Positions 1 through 6,404 of a DNA stretch of 8,325 bases are shown here, one piece after another (positions within the stretch are counted from its first letter, which is position 1; every line of letters starts with the position of its first letter). The translations under genes were made by a program, and so were the position numbers. The stretch is from an uncultured Collinsella sp. Lineage in GTDB: Bacteria > Actinomycetota > Coriobacteriia > Coriobacteriales > Coriobacteriaceae. Below the pieces are notes generated by a model, which saw only the letters and a program-made list of their open reading frames with translations, did no database searches and was not told where the DNA came from. The stretch covers positions 1-8,325 of the forward strand of contig URZJ01000073.1 in assembly GCA_900552395.1 (NCBI GenBank), written 5' to 3'.

Positions 1-178
1 TGCCGACCTGCGGGCCGTTGCCGTGGGTGATGATGATCTCGTTGCCCTGCTCGATGAGGCCGAGGAGCGCGTGGGCGGTGTTGCTCACGGCCTCGATCTG
101 CTCGACGGGGTTGTTGCCGAGGGCGTTGCCGCCGAGGGCGACGACGATGCGGTCGGGCTTACCGTACGGTTTACTCAT
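1..178 (-). CDS. arcC: Carbamate kinase, N-terminal part (gene runs off left edge)
   Basis: Carbamate kinase transfers phosphate from carbamoyl phosphate to ADP, the ATP-yielding last step of the cytosolic arginine deiminase pathway. Only the first 59 residues are in the window. They include the amino-acid-kinase start motif VALGGNALG (about residues 13-21) and THGNGPQVG (about 51-59), both diagnostic of ArcC. The start is the ATG at 178, matching the start of the complete copy at 7367. The upstream gap to the arcB-type gene is only 23 bases, so it is very likely the last seen gene of the antiporter-ADI-OTC-kinase operon. Its ribosome site (GGGAAG, about 14 bases upstream) is weak. Over these 178 bases it differs from the second copy at about 16 positions but only two residues (Tyr5/Leu, Glu29/Gln). 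Confidence 0.93.
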   Translation of the reverse strand, partial: MSKPYGKPDRIVVALGGNALGNNPVEQIEAVSNTAHALLGLIEQGNEIIITHGNGPQVG

Positions 179-201
179 AGTATTCGTTCACTTCCCAGCT
201 A

Positions 202-1209
202 CTAGCGAAGCGTCGCGTACATCATGGCCTTAATGGTATGCATGCGGTTCTCGGCCTCCTGGAACACACGAGACTGCGCGCTCTCAAAGACCTCGTCGGA
301 AACCTCCATCTCGGTCACGCCGAACTTCTCGGCAATCTCGGCGCCGATGGTGGTCTGCGTATCGTGGAAGCTCGGCAGGCAGTGCATAAAGATGGCGCCG
401 GGGTTTGCCTTGGCCATGACCTCGGGCGTTACTCGATAGGGAGAGAGAAGATCGATTCGGCTCTTCCACAGCTCCTCAGCCTGGCCCATACCGACCCAAA
501 CGTCCGTATAGATCACGTCTGCATCCTTGACGCCCTCGTCGATATCCTCAGTGAGCTGGATCGTGCAGCCATTCTGAGCGGCGATCTCCTGGCAGCGCTC
601 AAGAAGCTCGGGATCGAAGTGCGTGGCGCCCTCGACATCGCCCTTGGGTCCGCAGGAGCAGAAGTTAATGCCGAGCTTGGCGCAGATAACCATCAGGGAG
701 TCGCTGACGTTGCCCTGCTCCTTGCCCATATAGGTGAGCTTCATGCCGCGCGTGTCGCCAAACTCCTCACGCATGGTAAGAATGTCGGCAAGGGCCTGGG
801 TGGGATGGTACTCGTTGGTCAGACCGTTCCAGACGGGAACGCCAGCCTTGGCGGCAAGCTCCTCGACGATCGACTGGTCGGAGCCGCGATACTCAATACC
901 GTCATACATGCGACCGAGCACGCGGGCGGTATCCTCGATGGACTCTTTCTTGCCCATCTGCGACGAGCCGGGGTCGAGGTAGGTCACGCCCATACCCAGG
1001 TCCATACCGCCGACCTCGAAGGCACAGCGCGTGCGCGTGGAGGTCTTCTCAAACAGCAGGACAATGTTCTTGCCCTCGAGAAAGCGGTGCGGATAACCGG
1101 CGCGCTTCATATCCTTGAAGTTCTTTGAGAGGTCGAGCATGTACTCGATTTCCTCGGACGTAAAGTCAAGCAGGGTAAGAACGCTTCGACCAGAAAGATT
1201 AAGAGCCAT
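202..1209 (-). CDS. arcB: Ornithine carbamoyltransferase (catabolic, ADI pathway)
   Basis: Cytosolic enzyme that, in the ADI pathway, splits citrulline with phosphate into ornithine and carbamoyl phosphate. The 335-residue length is normal. Carbamoyl-phosphate site STRTR is at 57-61, SQMGKKES at 83-90, HPTQ at 135-138, and the catalytic HCLP at 276-279. The C-terminal ENRMHTIKAMM stretch is typical of OTC rather than aspartate carbamoyltransferase. The start at 1209 (MALNLSGRS) is chosen over an in-frame ATG at 1269 because AAAGGA lies just upstream and family homology begins there; the extra 20 residues look like untranslated leader. It follows the ADI gene by 86 bases that hold a strong hairpin. 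Oddity: the ornithine-binding loop usually read as SMG is GMG here (240-242), and the GD.RNN loop reads GKEQGN (162-167), although the key Asn is kept. Function as OTC is well supported; exact kinetics are not. Confidence 0.94.
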   Translation of the reverse strand: MALNLSGRSVLTLLDFTSEEIEYMLDLSKNFKDMKRAGYPHRFLEGKNIVLLFEKTSTRTRCAFEVGGMDLGMGVTYLDPGSSQMGKKESIEDTARVLGRMYDGIEYRGSDQSIVEELAAKAGVPVWNGLTNEYHPTQALADILTMREEFGDTRGMKLTYMGKEQGNVSDSLMVICAKLGINFCSCGPKGDVEGATHFDPELLERCQEIAAQNGCTIQLTEDIDEGVKDADVIYTDVWVGMGQAEELWKSRIDLLSPYRVTPEVMAKANPGAIFMHCLPSFHDTQTTIGAEIAEKFGVTEMEVSDEVFESAQSRVFQEAENRMHTIKAMMYATLR

Positions 1210-1249
1210 GATTTGAGTCCTTTCGGTTGTTGGAACACACAAGGAGGGA

Positions 1250-1279
1250 TGGGCGGCGCAGACGCACACGCGCCGCCCA
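1250..1279 (-). other. Strong intercistronic hairpin between ADI and OTC genes
   Basis: Positions 1250-1259 (TGGGCGGCGC) pair perfectly with 1270-1279 around a 10-base loop, giving a very GC-rich 10-bp stem. On the operon strand it lies between the ADI stop and the OTC ribosome site. No run of T follows it, so it is not a classical terminator. It may act as a partial attenuator, a processing site or a 3'-end stabiliser that sets the ADI:OTC ratio; that role is inference. Confidence 0.6.
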
Positions 1280-1295
1280 GATACGCTAACGCTGA

Positions 1296-2540
1296 CTAGA
1301 TTTCCTCACGCCAGAACGGCATGGTCATGCAGCGCGGGCCGCCGCGACCGCGAGAAAGCTCCTCGGAGGGGGCGACGAGCAGCTCGACGCCGGCCTTGTA
1401 AAGAGCATCGTTGGTGACAACGTTGCGCTCATACACGCAGACCTTGCCCGGTGCGACCGCAAGAGTGTTGGAACCATCGTTCCACTGCTCACGAGAAGCC
1501 TCGATCGGATCGCCACCACCGCACTCAATCATGGTGATGTGGTCCATACCCGTCGCAAGCTCGAGAATATGCTGCAGGGTGCCCTCGAGCTCCTCGATAT
1601 GCACCTCCCCCTCCGAATCGCCCTTGGTCAGGCGGTAGGCACGAAGCGTCTGGTAGATGCCGGGATAGACCGTGAACTTATCGCGATCGACCTGCGTGCA
1701 GACGGTGTCGAGGTGCATGTAGGCGTAGCCGTGCGGGATCTTGATGGCATAGATGTTCTCGATCTCGGCCTCATCGGAACCCCAGAACATATTCTTGGCG
1801 AGCTCATCGATGGCCGCAGTCTGGGTGCGCTCGGAAATACCGATGGCGAGCGTCTTGGCGTTGATGTTGAGGATATCGCCGCCCTCGATATGCCACTCGC
1901 TGTTGTGGTCGTACCAGATGGGGCTACCGGCGTAATCGGGATGGTTGCGCAGCACCGTTTCGTAGAAGATTACCTCGCGGTTGCGCTGATTCCAGTACAT
2001 GCGGTTCATGGTAGCGCCCTTGCCCACGACAGCCAGAGGGTCACGGGAGAAATACGAGGCCGGCATGGGGAACAGCACCATATCGTCAGCCTTTAACTCC
2101 TCGCCGTCCATACTGGCAAGAGAACCGCCAACCTTGGGGATCTCGAGGTCGCGAACGTAGAGGCCGCCCATGGCAGCAAGGACAAACTCCTTGTTGTCCT
2201 TAATCGAATCAAGCTTCTCGACAACGGCCTGGCGAAGGGCCGCGTTGGAGATGCCGGACTCACCCATGAACTTCGTCATGAACTCTGCGCGAGTGCCCTC
2301 GACTTTGTCAAACGTCTCAGCGAGCAGCTCTTCCATATAGACGACCTCGGCGCCAGCGCCGCGAAGAAGGCCGGTAAACTGATCGTGCTCTTTCTGGGCA
2401 TAGTCCAGATAGAACGCGTCGTGAATCCAAACGCGGTCGAAATCCTCCGCCTTCATGTTTACAAGATCCATACCGGGGCGATGGACGCACACCTTCTTGA
2501 GGGCGCCAATCTCGCTATGAACGTTCAGTCCTTTGTTCAT
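1296..2540 (-). CDS. arcA: Arginine deiminase
   Basis: Hydrolyses L-arginine to L-citrulline and ammonia, the first step of the ADI pathway, in the cytosol. The 414-residue length is typical. Visible guanidino-group-modifying-enzyme residues are FSRDP with Asp167, HIEGGD at 217-222 with Glu219, HLDT with His276 and Asp278, and the nucleophile Cys404 in RGRGGPRCMTMP, where Arg399 matches the active-site-gating Arg of the Pseudomonas enzyme. The conserved opening SEIGALKKVCVHRPG is at 9-23. The ATG at 2540 is preceded by GAAGGAT. It sits 42 bases after the antiporter stop, in the same operon. Oddity: the residue six before Asp167, usually Asn in a PN.YFTRD motif and a contact for the substrate carboxylate, is Ala161 here. 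The other carboxylate-binding Arg positions (in NQRNRE and SERT) are present. I regard it as the main working ADI. Confidence 0.95.
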   Translation of the reverse strand: MNKGLNVHSEIGALKKVCVHRPGMDLVNMKAEDFDRVWIHDAFYLDYAQKEHDQFTGLLRGAGAEVVYMEELLAETFDKVEGTRAEFMTKFMGESGISNAALRQAVVEKLDSIKDNKEFVLAAMGGLYVRDLEIPKVGGSLASMDGEELKADDMVLFPMPASYFSRDPLAVVGKGATMNRMYWNQRNREVIFYETVLRNHPDYAGSPIWYDHNSEWHIEGGDILNINAKTLAIGISERTQTAAIDELAKNMFWGSDEAEIENIYAIKIPHGYAYMHLDTVCTQVDRDKFTVYPGIYQTLRAYRLTKGDSEGEVHIEELEGTLQHILELATGMDHITMIECGGGDPIEASREQWNDGSNTLAVAPGKVCVYERNVVTNDALYKAGVELLVAPSEELSRGRGGPRCMTMPFWREEI

Positions 2541-2582
2541 CTCTATCCTTCTTTCTCACAACTTGTATGTGGGGTTTTGCAT

Positions 2583-4019
2583 TTACGGCAGGGGGATAAG
2601 ACCCGAAACCGCAGTGAATGCCATGCAGATAACGCTTACGACCAGGAAGAATTTCCAAGCGACCTTCCACCACTGGCCAAGCGGAATCTTACAGACGCCA
2701 AGACCGGCAACGAGCATCGCGCTTGTCGGCGAAATGAGAGACATGGCAGCACTGCCCATGGAAAGGCCGGTAACTGCAGCCTCGGGGTTTAAGCCCATCA
2801 GCTCAACAAGCGGGCCGAAAATGGGAATCGTAAGAGCAGCGATGCCCGAGGAGCTCGGAACGAGGATCGACAGAAGGTTATCCACGACGTAGAGAATGCT
2901 CGTAAAGATAACTGCCGGAACTCCAGAGAGAGCCGTGGCGAGCGTGTTGAGAATCGTATCGATGATGAGGCCGTCATTGGCGATTACGAGGATTCCGCGG
3001 GCGAGGCCAACAACGATGGCAGAGAACGCGAAGTCTGCAATTCCCTTAACGAACTCGCCAGCGATCTCCTTCTCATTCATCCCGGAAACAACACCCGAAA
3101 GAAGGGCCATGGCCAAGAAAATCGCAGAGATTTCGTTCATGTACCAGCCCTGGGCCACCAGACCCCAAATGATGGCGGCAAGTCCAAGCACGAAAATAAC
3201 CATAACGGCTTTCTGCCTACCGGTGAACTCGCTATCGAGGAGATTCTCGTCCGCACCAAACTCTTTGCGCTTCTCGATATCATCGTGGAAAGCTGGGGAT
3301 GCCTCGGGATTCTTCTTAACCTTGAGGGCATACATCACAACCCATGCGATGGCAACTGCAGTGAGCACGACAAGGGCGATAGTACGCAACCAAAGCTGGG
3401 GGTTGCCCTGGATACCGAGGATGCCCTGGGAAATCAGGACGTTGAACGGGTTTACGGTAGATGCGATGTATCCGATACGGGCACCCACAAACACCGTCAT
3501 GAACGCTGTAATTGAGTCGAAGCCCATGGCCATCATGATCGGCATAAGAATCGCAAAGAACGGAAGCGTCTCCTCTGCCATACCAAAGGTGCTGCCGCCC
3601 AAGGCAAAAAGCACCATTAGGATCGGAATGATGAGGACGTCCTTGCTCTTGAACTTCTTCACCACTCGGGCGACGCCGCTCGTGATGGCTCCGGTCGCCG
3701 TGATGACCTGGAAGGAACCTCCCACGATCATAATGAATGCAACGACCTCGACCGCTTGCTGGATGCCGATCGCAGGGGCCTCAAGTACTTCGAAGATGCC
3801 TTGGCGAAGATCGACCTCGTTGCCGTCCTCGTCCGTATAGACCTTATCGACAGGCTCATAGGTGCCCGAGACCGTTACCTCGCGACCGTTAACCTCCTGG
3901 CGCTCAAACGAACCCGAAGGCACGACCCAGGTCAGAACGGCAAATACGGCCATCAAGACGAGAATGATGGTGTACACGTGCGGGACTCGAAGAGTGCGCT
4001 TCTTTTCTGTCTCTGCCAT
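2583..4019 (-). CDS. arcD: YfcC/DcuC-family transporter, probable arginine/ornithine antiporter
   Basis: Polytopic inner-membrane protein of 478 residues. It has a short cytosolic N-terminus rich in Lys/Arg, a first membrane segment at about residues 15-31, an extracytoplasmic charged stretch at about 36-72, and then roughly ten further hydrophobic helices. The VPSSSGIAALTIPIFGPL segment in the C-terminal half and the FGMAEETLPFFAI segment in the N-terminal half are repeat signatures of the C4-dicarboxylate anaerobic carrier (DcuC/YfcC) family. YfcC-type proteins serve as ArcD in some streptococcal ADI operons, so exchange of external arginine for internal ornithine is the likely job. It is first in the operon, with a strong ribosome site (AAGGAGG) before the ATG at 4019, and is followed by the ADI gene after 42 bases. 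Family assignment is firm; substrate is inferred from context. It is not of the APC-type ArcD family. Confidence 0.85.
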   Translation of the reverse strand: MAETEKKRTLRVPHVYTIILVLMAVFAVLTWVVPSGSFERQEVNGREVTVSGTYEPVDKVYTDEDGNEVDLRQGIFEVLEAPAIGIQQAVEVVAFIMIVGGSFQVITATGAITSGVARVVKKFKSKDVLIIPILMVLFALGGSTFGMAEETLPFFAILMPIMMAMGFDSITAFMTVFVGARIGYIASTVNPFNVLISQGILGIQGNPQLWLRTIALVVLTAVAIAWVVMYALKVKKNPEASPAFHDDIEKRKEFGADENLLDSEFTGRQKAVMVIFVLGLAAIIWGLVAQGWYMNEISAIFLAMALLSGVVSGMNEKEIAGEFVKGIADFAFSAIVVGLARGILVIANDGLIIDTILNTLATALSGVPAVIFTSILYVVDNLLSILVPSSSGIAALTIPIFGPLVELMGLNPEAAVTGLSMGSAAMSLISPTSAMLVAGLGVCKIPLGQWWKVAWKFFLVVSVICMAFTAVSGLIPLP

Positions 4020-4093
4020 CTCTCCTCCTTAATTCAGGGGTTTTTCGTTGTCGGCAAAGCCATTGTGTCATCGCGCAAAACACCCTTCCGTCT

Positions 4094-4111
4094 CTTCGCC
4101 CGCCAGCGAAG
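4094..4111 (-). other. Leader hairpin upstream of the antiporter operon
   Basis: CTTCGC (4094-4099) pairs with GCGAAG (4106-4111) around a six-base loop, inside the presumed roughly 130-base leader of the antiporter operon. It is about 75 bases before the antiporter start. No T-run follows and no known riboswitch is recognised. It may shape the leader RNA, or may be incidental. Confidence 0.3.
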
Positions 4112-4139
4112 CGCATCGACCCGTAAACGGACTTTAGAT

Positions 4140-4184
4140 TGACGTAATTCATCAATTATCACTTTTGATAGATGTTTAACGTCA
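4140..4184. promoter_or_regulatory. Nested inverted repeat, candidate operator of the divergent arc promoters
   Basis: Two 14-base arms face each other: TGACGTaattCATC (4140-4153) and GATGtttaACGTCA (4171-4184). Ten of 14 positions are symmetric, in two conserved blocks. Inside the 17-base spacer lies a second perfect dyad, TATCA-CTTT-TGATA (4157-4170), centred within two bases of the outer one. The block is AT-rich and lies between two divergent transcription units. It overlaps my candidate -35/-10 for the antiporter operon. Such geometry suits a dimeric or tetrameric HTH regulator; the XRE-S24-like protein encoded at 5549-6199 is the obvious candidate. The dyads are seen directly; protein and effect are inferred. 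Confidence 0.6.
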
Positions 4185-4185
4185 C
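4155..4185 (-). promoter_or_regulatory. Candidate promoter for the antiporter-ADI-OTC-kinase operon
   Basis: On the minus strand, GATAAT (complement of 4155-4160) matches the -10 consensus at 5 of 6, and GTGACG (complement of 4180-4185) matches -35 at 4 of 6, with a long 19-base spacer. Transcription would begin near 4148, leaving a leader of about 130 bases. The elements are embedded in the nested dyad, so a bound regulator would compete with polymerase. The suboptimal spacing hints at a need for an activator. Confidence 0.35.
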
Positions 4186-4232
4186 TTATTTACTTGGGTC
4201 GTGCCATTCTCCTGTGGCAAACATGATGTAAA

Positions 4233-4260
4233 TTGAAACAAGCTTCTAATGTGACACTAT
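4233..4260 (+). promoter_or_regulatory. Candidate promoter for the ADI paralog and regulator genes
   Basis: TTGAAA (4233-4238) matches the -35 consensus at 5 of 6. It is followed after 16 bases by CACTAT (4255-4260), a poor -10 that carries an extended TGn element (4252-4254). Transcription would start near 4267, about 30 bases before the ATG at 4297. It lies about 50 bases to the right of the nested dyad. Confidence 0.35.
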
Positions 4261-4296
4261 GGAAGCGATCAATACTCATCGCCAAAGCGAGGTCAC

Positions 4297-5547
4297 ATGT
4301 CCGCATTGCATGTTCAAAACGAAATAGGAAAGCTAAAAAGGGTCCTGCTGCACTGCCCCGGCCCCGAAACGCGCAACTACCCCGACGGCCAGTTCAATCA
4401 AGTCTTTACGCTACGCCCTTCTAGCAATTCATTTGATCTTGAAAAGGCTCTTGGGGAGCATCATGCTTACTCGGCAATGCTCGAGCACGAAGGAGTAGAG
4501 ATTCTCTATCTCGAGAACCTTCTTACCGAAGCCCTTGATGCGACAGAGCAAGCGCGTCGCTCTTTTATCGATAGCTACATTTCAGAATGCGGCGCGAGGG
4601 GCATGGAGCTCGAGTCCGCCATTCGCGAGTATCTTGAGCATATCGAAGGTTCCCGCGACCTGGTCCAGGCAGCCGTCAACGGCGTTCGCTACTCCCAGGT
4701 CTTCGACACGAACAAGGAGGTGTTCAGCCTCTCAAAGCTGACGGGAGACGCATACTCACCCGACGACCTTCTCATAGCCCCCCTTAACACCATGTGGTTT
4801 ACGCGCGATCCAGCAAGCGTCATCGGCGAAGGTGTCACGCTCAACCATATGTACTGGCCAGAGCGCAACCGTGAGGTTATCGCCTATAAAACGATTTTTA
4901 ACTATCATCCGGATTTCCGCGAGACTCCTCAGTTCTTCAAGCATGAATCGACTTACCACATTGAAGGCGGCGACCTTCACAACCTCAACAGCGAAAATGT
5001 AGCCGTTGGCATCTCTCAACGAACCGAGCCAGCAGCTATAGACACCCTAGCGAACAACTTGCTCTGGGACGAGAACTCGACTATTGAGTCCGTATGGGCC
5101 ATTGAGGTTCCCTACGATGATCTCTGCATTCATCTCGACACATACTTTGCTCGTGTTAACTATGAGACATTCCTCATTGACCGGGAGCTCCTGGACCAAG
5201 CGCGGGTCTACTGCATTACACGAGGCAGATCGGAAAGGACAACCCGGGCGCGTCATGTCGAAGGCGGACTAAAAGAAGCGCTGGGATTAGCCCTGGGTTT
5301 AAGTTCACCGCAATTTATCCCTTGCGGCGGCTCAAATCCCGGAGCGGCAGAGGTCGAAAGAACCAACAATGCTATAAGCACGCTTTGCCTGGAGCCCGGC
5401 AAGGTCTGCGTATACGAAGAGAACACCGAGACGAACAAGGCACTGGAGCAGGCCGGTATTGAACTTGTTCCCATCTCCATCTTCGAGCTGACAAACGGCT
5501 TTGGCGGCCCCAACTGCCTCTGCCTTCCCCTCGTCCGCGCTTCATAA
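4297..5547 (+). CDS. Divergent arginine deiminase paralog
   Basis: A 416-residue protein of the arginine deiminase family, encoded opposite the main arc operon. The fold and core catalytic set are recognisable: NEIGKLKRVLLHCPGPE near the N-terminus, WFTRDP with Asp171, HIEGGD at 221-226 with Glu223, HLDT with His279 and Asp281, and Cys407 in GGPNCLCLP. Several normally fixed parts differ. The RGRGG loop before the Cys is NGFGG, placing Phe402 where the substrate-gating Arg sits. The DGSN block reads NNAIS (357-361). The FDD.PYL segment near residue 40 is replaced, and the carboxylate-contact Asn before FTRD is shifted by one. The ATG at 4297 is preceded by GAGG with a short four-base gap. The regulator gene begins one base after its stop, so the two are surely cotranscribed. 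It may be a second ADI, an enzyme for an arginine-like substrate, or a sensor partner of the regulator. Family membership is certain; activity is not. Confidence 0.88.
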   Translation: MSALHVQNEIGKLKRVLLHCPGPETRNYPDGQFNQVFTLRPSSNSFDLEKALGEHHAYSAMLEHEGVEILYLENLLTEALDATEQARRSFIDSYISECGARGMELESAIREYLEHIEGSRDLVQAAVNGVRYSQVFDTNKEVFSLSKLTGDAYSPDDLLIAPLNTMWFTRDPASVIGEGVTLNHMYWPERNREVIAYKTIFNYHPDFRETPQFFKHESTYHIEGGDLHNLNSENVAVGISQRTEPAAIDTLANNLLWDENSTIESVWAIEVPYDDLCIHLDTYFARVNYETFLIDRELLDQARVYCITRGRSERTTRARHVEGGLKEALGLALGLSSPQFIPCGGSNPGAAEVERTNNAISTLCLEPGKVCVYEENTETNKALEQAGIELVPISIFELTNGFGGPNCLCLPLVRAS

Positions 5548-5548
5548 C

Positions 5549-6199
5549 ATGGGAACGGGTCAAAACATAAAGGCGCTTCGCAAGCGCGACCAGCTCACGC
5601 AGGAGGAGTTCGCGGCACTCGTCGGCGTCTCCAAAGAAACGGTATGCCGTTGGGAAAAGGACCGCTATGCCATCCGCCGGTCGACACTGCTCAAGATCGT
5701 TTCGAAATTCAATCTGCAGCTTGACGACCTCGCATCAGAAACCGCAGGGCTTGCCGCAAAGCTCGACCACGGAGGACGGAAGCCGAATTCCAAGGAAACT
5801 GCTACTGACTCCCTTTGCGATGTATTTAAAATCCAGATGAATGGAGGCAGAACAGGACTTAAGCAGACCGGAACAACGGCGCTCCCCTCATCCGTATTCA
5901 AAAAACATCGTGGGTGTTTCTTTGTTCAAATGGACACATCTGCCATGTCCAAATGCTATCCGATGGGATCCTTTCTCCTAGTGGACCCCAACCTGAAGCC
6001 CTGGAACGGATGCTCCGTCCTCGCCTTGTCCGATAATTCCAGAGTGGTCATACGGCGGTATAGCACCGGCACGAACACAGTGATGCTGTCATCCTACTCA
6101 TATCGCACATCGGAACCGGATATTGTGCTGGACAAACGCCGAATCAGGATTCTCGGAGTCATCGTCTGGTTTCAGGCATCCCATGACCTGAGCATCTAA
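5549..6199 (+). CDS. XRE-type HTH regulator with S24/LexA-like C-terminal domain
   Basis: A 216-residue predicted cytosolic DNA-binding protein. Residues 6-62 form an XRE/Cro-CI helix-turn-helix (LTQEEFAALVGVSKETVCRW, recognition helix about 28-38). A polar linker spans about 63-112. Residues 116-208 match the LexA/CI/S24 fold: FFVQMDTSAM, then G-SFLLVDP, NGCSVLAL, VVIRRYS and IRILGVIVWF in family order. The family's catalytic Ser-Met appears as S131-A132-M133, and the Lys of the V.KR motif is Arg169, so autocleavage is doubtful; a non-cleaving ligand-responsive or constitutive regulator is more likely. The ATG at 5549 is chosen over one at 5501 because the latter lies inside the ADI paralog; this start leaves a one-base gap to the upstream TAA, implying translational coupling. 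From its position it probably controls the divergent arc genes. Domain call is strong; target and signal are inference. Confidence 0.85.
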   Translation: MGTGQNIKALRKRDQLTQEEFAALVGVSKETVCRWEKDRYAIRRSTLLKIVSKFNLQLDDLASETAGLAAKLDHGGRKPNSKETATDSLCDVFKIQMNGGRTGLKQTGTTALPSSVFKKHRGCFFVQMDTSAMSKCYPMGSFLLVDPNLKPWNGCSVLALSDNSRVVIRRYSTGTNTVMLSSYSYRTSEPDIVLDKRRIRILGVIVWFQASHDLSI

Positions 6200-6213
6200 T
6201 TGGATCGGATCTT

Positions 6214-6280
6214 GTCATTGGGGACAGACTTAAATGAGTAGTCATTGGGCGACCACTCATTTAAGTCTGTCCCCAATGAC
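6214..6280. repeat. Perfect 26-bp-arm palindrome, REP/MITE-like
   Basis: The left arm (6214-6239, beginning GTCATTGGGGACAGACTT) is an exact reverse complement of the right arm (6255-6280), separated by 15 bases. That loop itself restarts with GTCATTGGG and holds a GTC/GAC mini-stem (6241-6243 with 6251-6253). It begins 14 bases after the regulator stop, between two convergent genes. No T-run follows on either strand, so it is not a classical terminator, though it could still block read-through. The GGGGACAGACTT core resembles, from memory, repeats associated with REP-associated tyrosine (IS200-like) transposases. No transposase is in the window, so this assignment is tentative. Confidence 0.7.
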
Positions 6281-6302
6281 CACCCATGAACAGTCACCTC
6301 AA

Positions 6303-6339
6303 CAGCAAAAGCCCCGCAGTCGGAGCGGACCGCGGGGCT
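6303..6339 (-). terminator. Rho-independent terminator of the second carbamate kinase gene
   Basis: Positions 6310-6317 (AGCCCCGC) pair with 6332-6339 (GCGGGGCT), with an inner GTC/GAC helix after one mismatch. Read on the minus strand, the stem is followed by TTTTGCTGTTG. It lies about 66 bases past the kinase stop. There is no T-run on the plus side, so it works for the kinase only. Confidence 0.8.
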
Positions 6340-6358
6340 CATGAAGAGAGGCTAGTTT

Positions 6359-6382
6359 GTGGGCGTCTTGCCTGGCGCCCAC
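6359..6382 (-). other. 3' UTR hairpin of the second carbamate kinase
   Basis: GTGGGCG (6359-6365) pairs with CGCCCAC (6376-6382) around a ten-base loop, between the kinase stop and its terminator. No T-run follows. It may stabilise the 3' end of the transcript. Confidence 0.45.
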
Positions 6383-6404
6383 GGGAGAGGCAACAGAGTA
6401 GAGG

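Noticed and set aside
238..1128. Long plus-strand open frame opposite the OTC gene
   Set aside because: It lies wholly antisense to a clear OTC gene and has no recognisable family or ribosome site; codon bias of the real gene explains it.
1210..1269. Upstream ATG extending the OTC by 20 residues
   Set aside because: The extension overlaps the intercistronic hairpin and Cys/Pro-rich leader; a good ribosome site precedes the ATG at 1209, where family homology starts.
2896..3840. Plus-strand open frame opposite the antiporter gene
   Set aside because: Antisense to a clear multi-membrane transporter; no domain recognised.
4139..4155. FNR-like site TTGAC-n7-ATCAA
   Set aside because: The spacing between half-sites is seven rather than four bases, so it does not fit the FNR/CRP consensus; better explained as part of the nested dyad.
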